Shown one piece after another: positions 63,165 through 64,000 of a DNA stretch of 64,000 nt. Within the stretch, counting starts at the first letter, position 1. Every line of letters begins with the position of its first letter. Source of the DNA: Echinococcus granulosus (lineage: Eukaryota > Platyhelminthes > Cestoda > Cyclophyllidea > Taeniidae). The notes under the pieces were generated by a model, which worked only from the letters and a program-made list of their open reading frames with translations, was not told the DNA's origin and did not search any database. Location: contig NW_020170393.1 of the NCBI RefSeq assembly GCF_000524195.1, positions 1,360,722-1,424,721 on the forward strand, in the 5' to 3' direction. Position numbers and translations under genes: made by a program.

Positions 63165-64000
63165 GTGAGTCTTCCCTCATCTGTTTGCCAATCCATTTGA
63201 TGACATCTGCGTTTATTATGGTACACGTCAATAAGGTGGCATGTTTTTCACTTTTGGATGTAGTTTGAAGTCTGTTGTTGACAGGCAGTTGTGGATAGGT
63301 TGTTTACCATTCCGGAAAATAGACTGAACGTTTACCATAATTTTCATATTTGTCAAACTTGTCAGTACCTTCACTCCTACTTCCTTTGTATTTTTAGTAA
63401 GGTTTAATTGCATCAAAATGTTTCCCTATATTTTTTTACCTTCTTAACGCATTCGCTACCAGCGTCACGTATATGTGATGCCCAAATTCTCTTGTCTGAA
63501 CTTAGTGTGACTATCATTATCTGTTACACTAAATCGTGAAATGGAAGCAGATTGGTTGGTTTTAACCGAATGAAATAGATTTATCAGGATATTTTCCTGC
63601 ATTTTAGTTTTTGGGTAGTAGGTTTGTTGGGTAAAATTAACGACGATTGGTGCCATGGCATCAGAATAGCAATGTGTATGGTGACTGTAGTGGTGGATTT
63701 TCCTCCAAGACCCTGACCGCGAACACGTCAACAATGGTGGCTTTTGGTGACCCCATTTAAGTAGTGCTCATTGATGTATCATTCCCACATTCCTTTCACT
63801 GTCTTTTACTTTTACTGATTTCATCTGTTTATCGTGTAGCCTTTCATTTTGACAGAAATCAGTCACCTCAGCTGAAGACTTTAAGTAGTCTCACAGAGTA
63901 TCTGTACTTATTCCGTTAGAGAAGTGATTAGCTTAGAGGTCTTTGGTTTATTCACGCCATTTGAAATGTGAAATTTGAATCAATAAGATGGCAGAAGCCT
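63165..64000 (+). other. S1P lyase intron 6, running off the window
   Basis: No exon encoding the expected next block (the segment leading to the PLP lysine) is visible here, so the intron is longer than 836 nt. It holds palindromic copy 11. Confidence 0.7.
63463..63480. repeat. palindromic motif copy 11
   Basis: Reads cgtcacgtatatgtgatg, with one arm mismatch. The left flank cttaacgcattcgctaccag resembles that of copies 6 and 10. Confidence 0.7.

Noticed and set aside
1..64000. Search for tRNA, rRNA, snRNA and CRISPR arrays
   Set aside because: I saw no tRNA-like B box with a matching acceptor stem, no rRNA or snRNA signature and no regularly spaced repeats; the palindrome copies are irregularly spaced.

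Overview
This 64 kb window looks like nuclear DNA of a flatworm, most plausibly a tapeworm. Genes are sparse and split by GT-AG introns from 35 nt to about 5.3 kb. Base composition is moderately AT-rich, there are no operons, and no intact transposon is visible. The species call is an inference from gene style. Two 100-base runs of N (36752-36851, 51366-51465) show it is a draft assembly.

Layout. At 2404-3204 (-) and 9782-10636 (+) lie two intronless, divergently transcribed paralogs of the ALP/Enigma/Zasp type (PDZ, ZM motif, one LIM domain), probably muscle Z-disc or adhesion scaffolds. From 33067 down to 20024 (-) I could assemble a ten-exon gene with phase-matched splice sites that encodes a neuregulin-type EGF ligand precursor. 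Its parts are a signal peptide, an N-terminal domain like that of vertebrate glial growth factor (type II neuregulin), an Ig domain, a Thr/Pro spacer, an EGF domain, a transmembrane helix and a short cytoplasmic tail (463 aa, total CDS 1392 nt). At 60018-63164 (+) are the first six exons of sphingosine-1-phosphate lyase; the rest lies beyond the window.

The most interesting signal is in the neuregulin-like gene. Two adjacent microexons of exactly 29 nt (22570-22598 and 22390-22418) each encode an alternative Cys5-x8-Cys6 loop of the EGF domain. They have identical phases, end in the same split Cys codon, and cannot be joined together or both skipped without losing the reading frame. This matches the position of the alpha/beta exon choice in vertebrate neuregulin. 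Reading through either donor keeps the last Cys and soon meets a stop, which would give a soluble ligand; splicing gives a membrane-anchored one.

The long stretches between genes (10.6-20 kb, 33-60 kb) hold no gene I can recognise. They contain microsatellites, eleven copies of an 18-20 bp palindromic motif (consensus near CGTCACATATATGTGACG), and six diverged copies of an unnamed repeat of about 60-170 bp centred on a CCAGTAGCCCC-like core. Some open segments on one or both strands are listed with low confidence.
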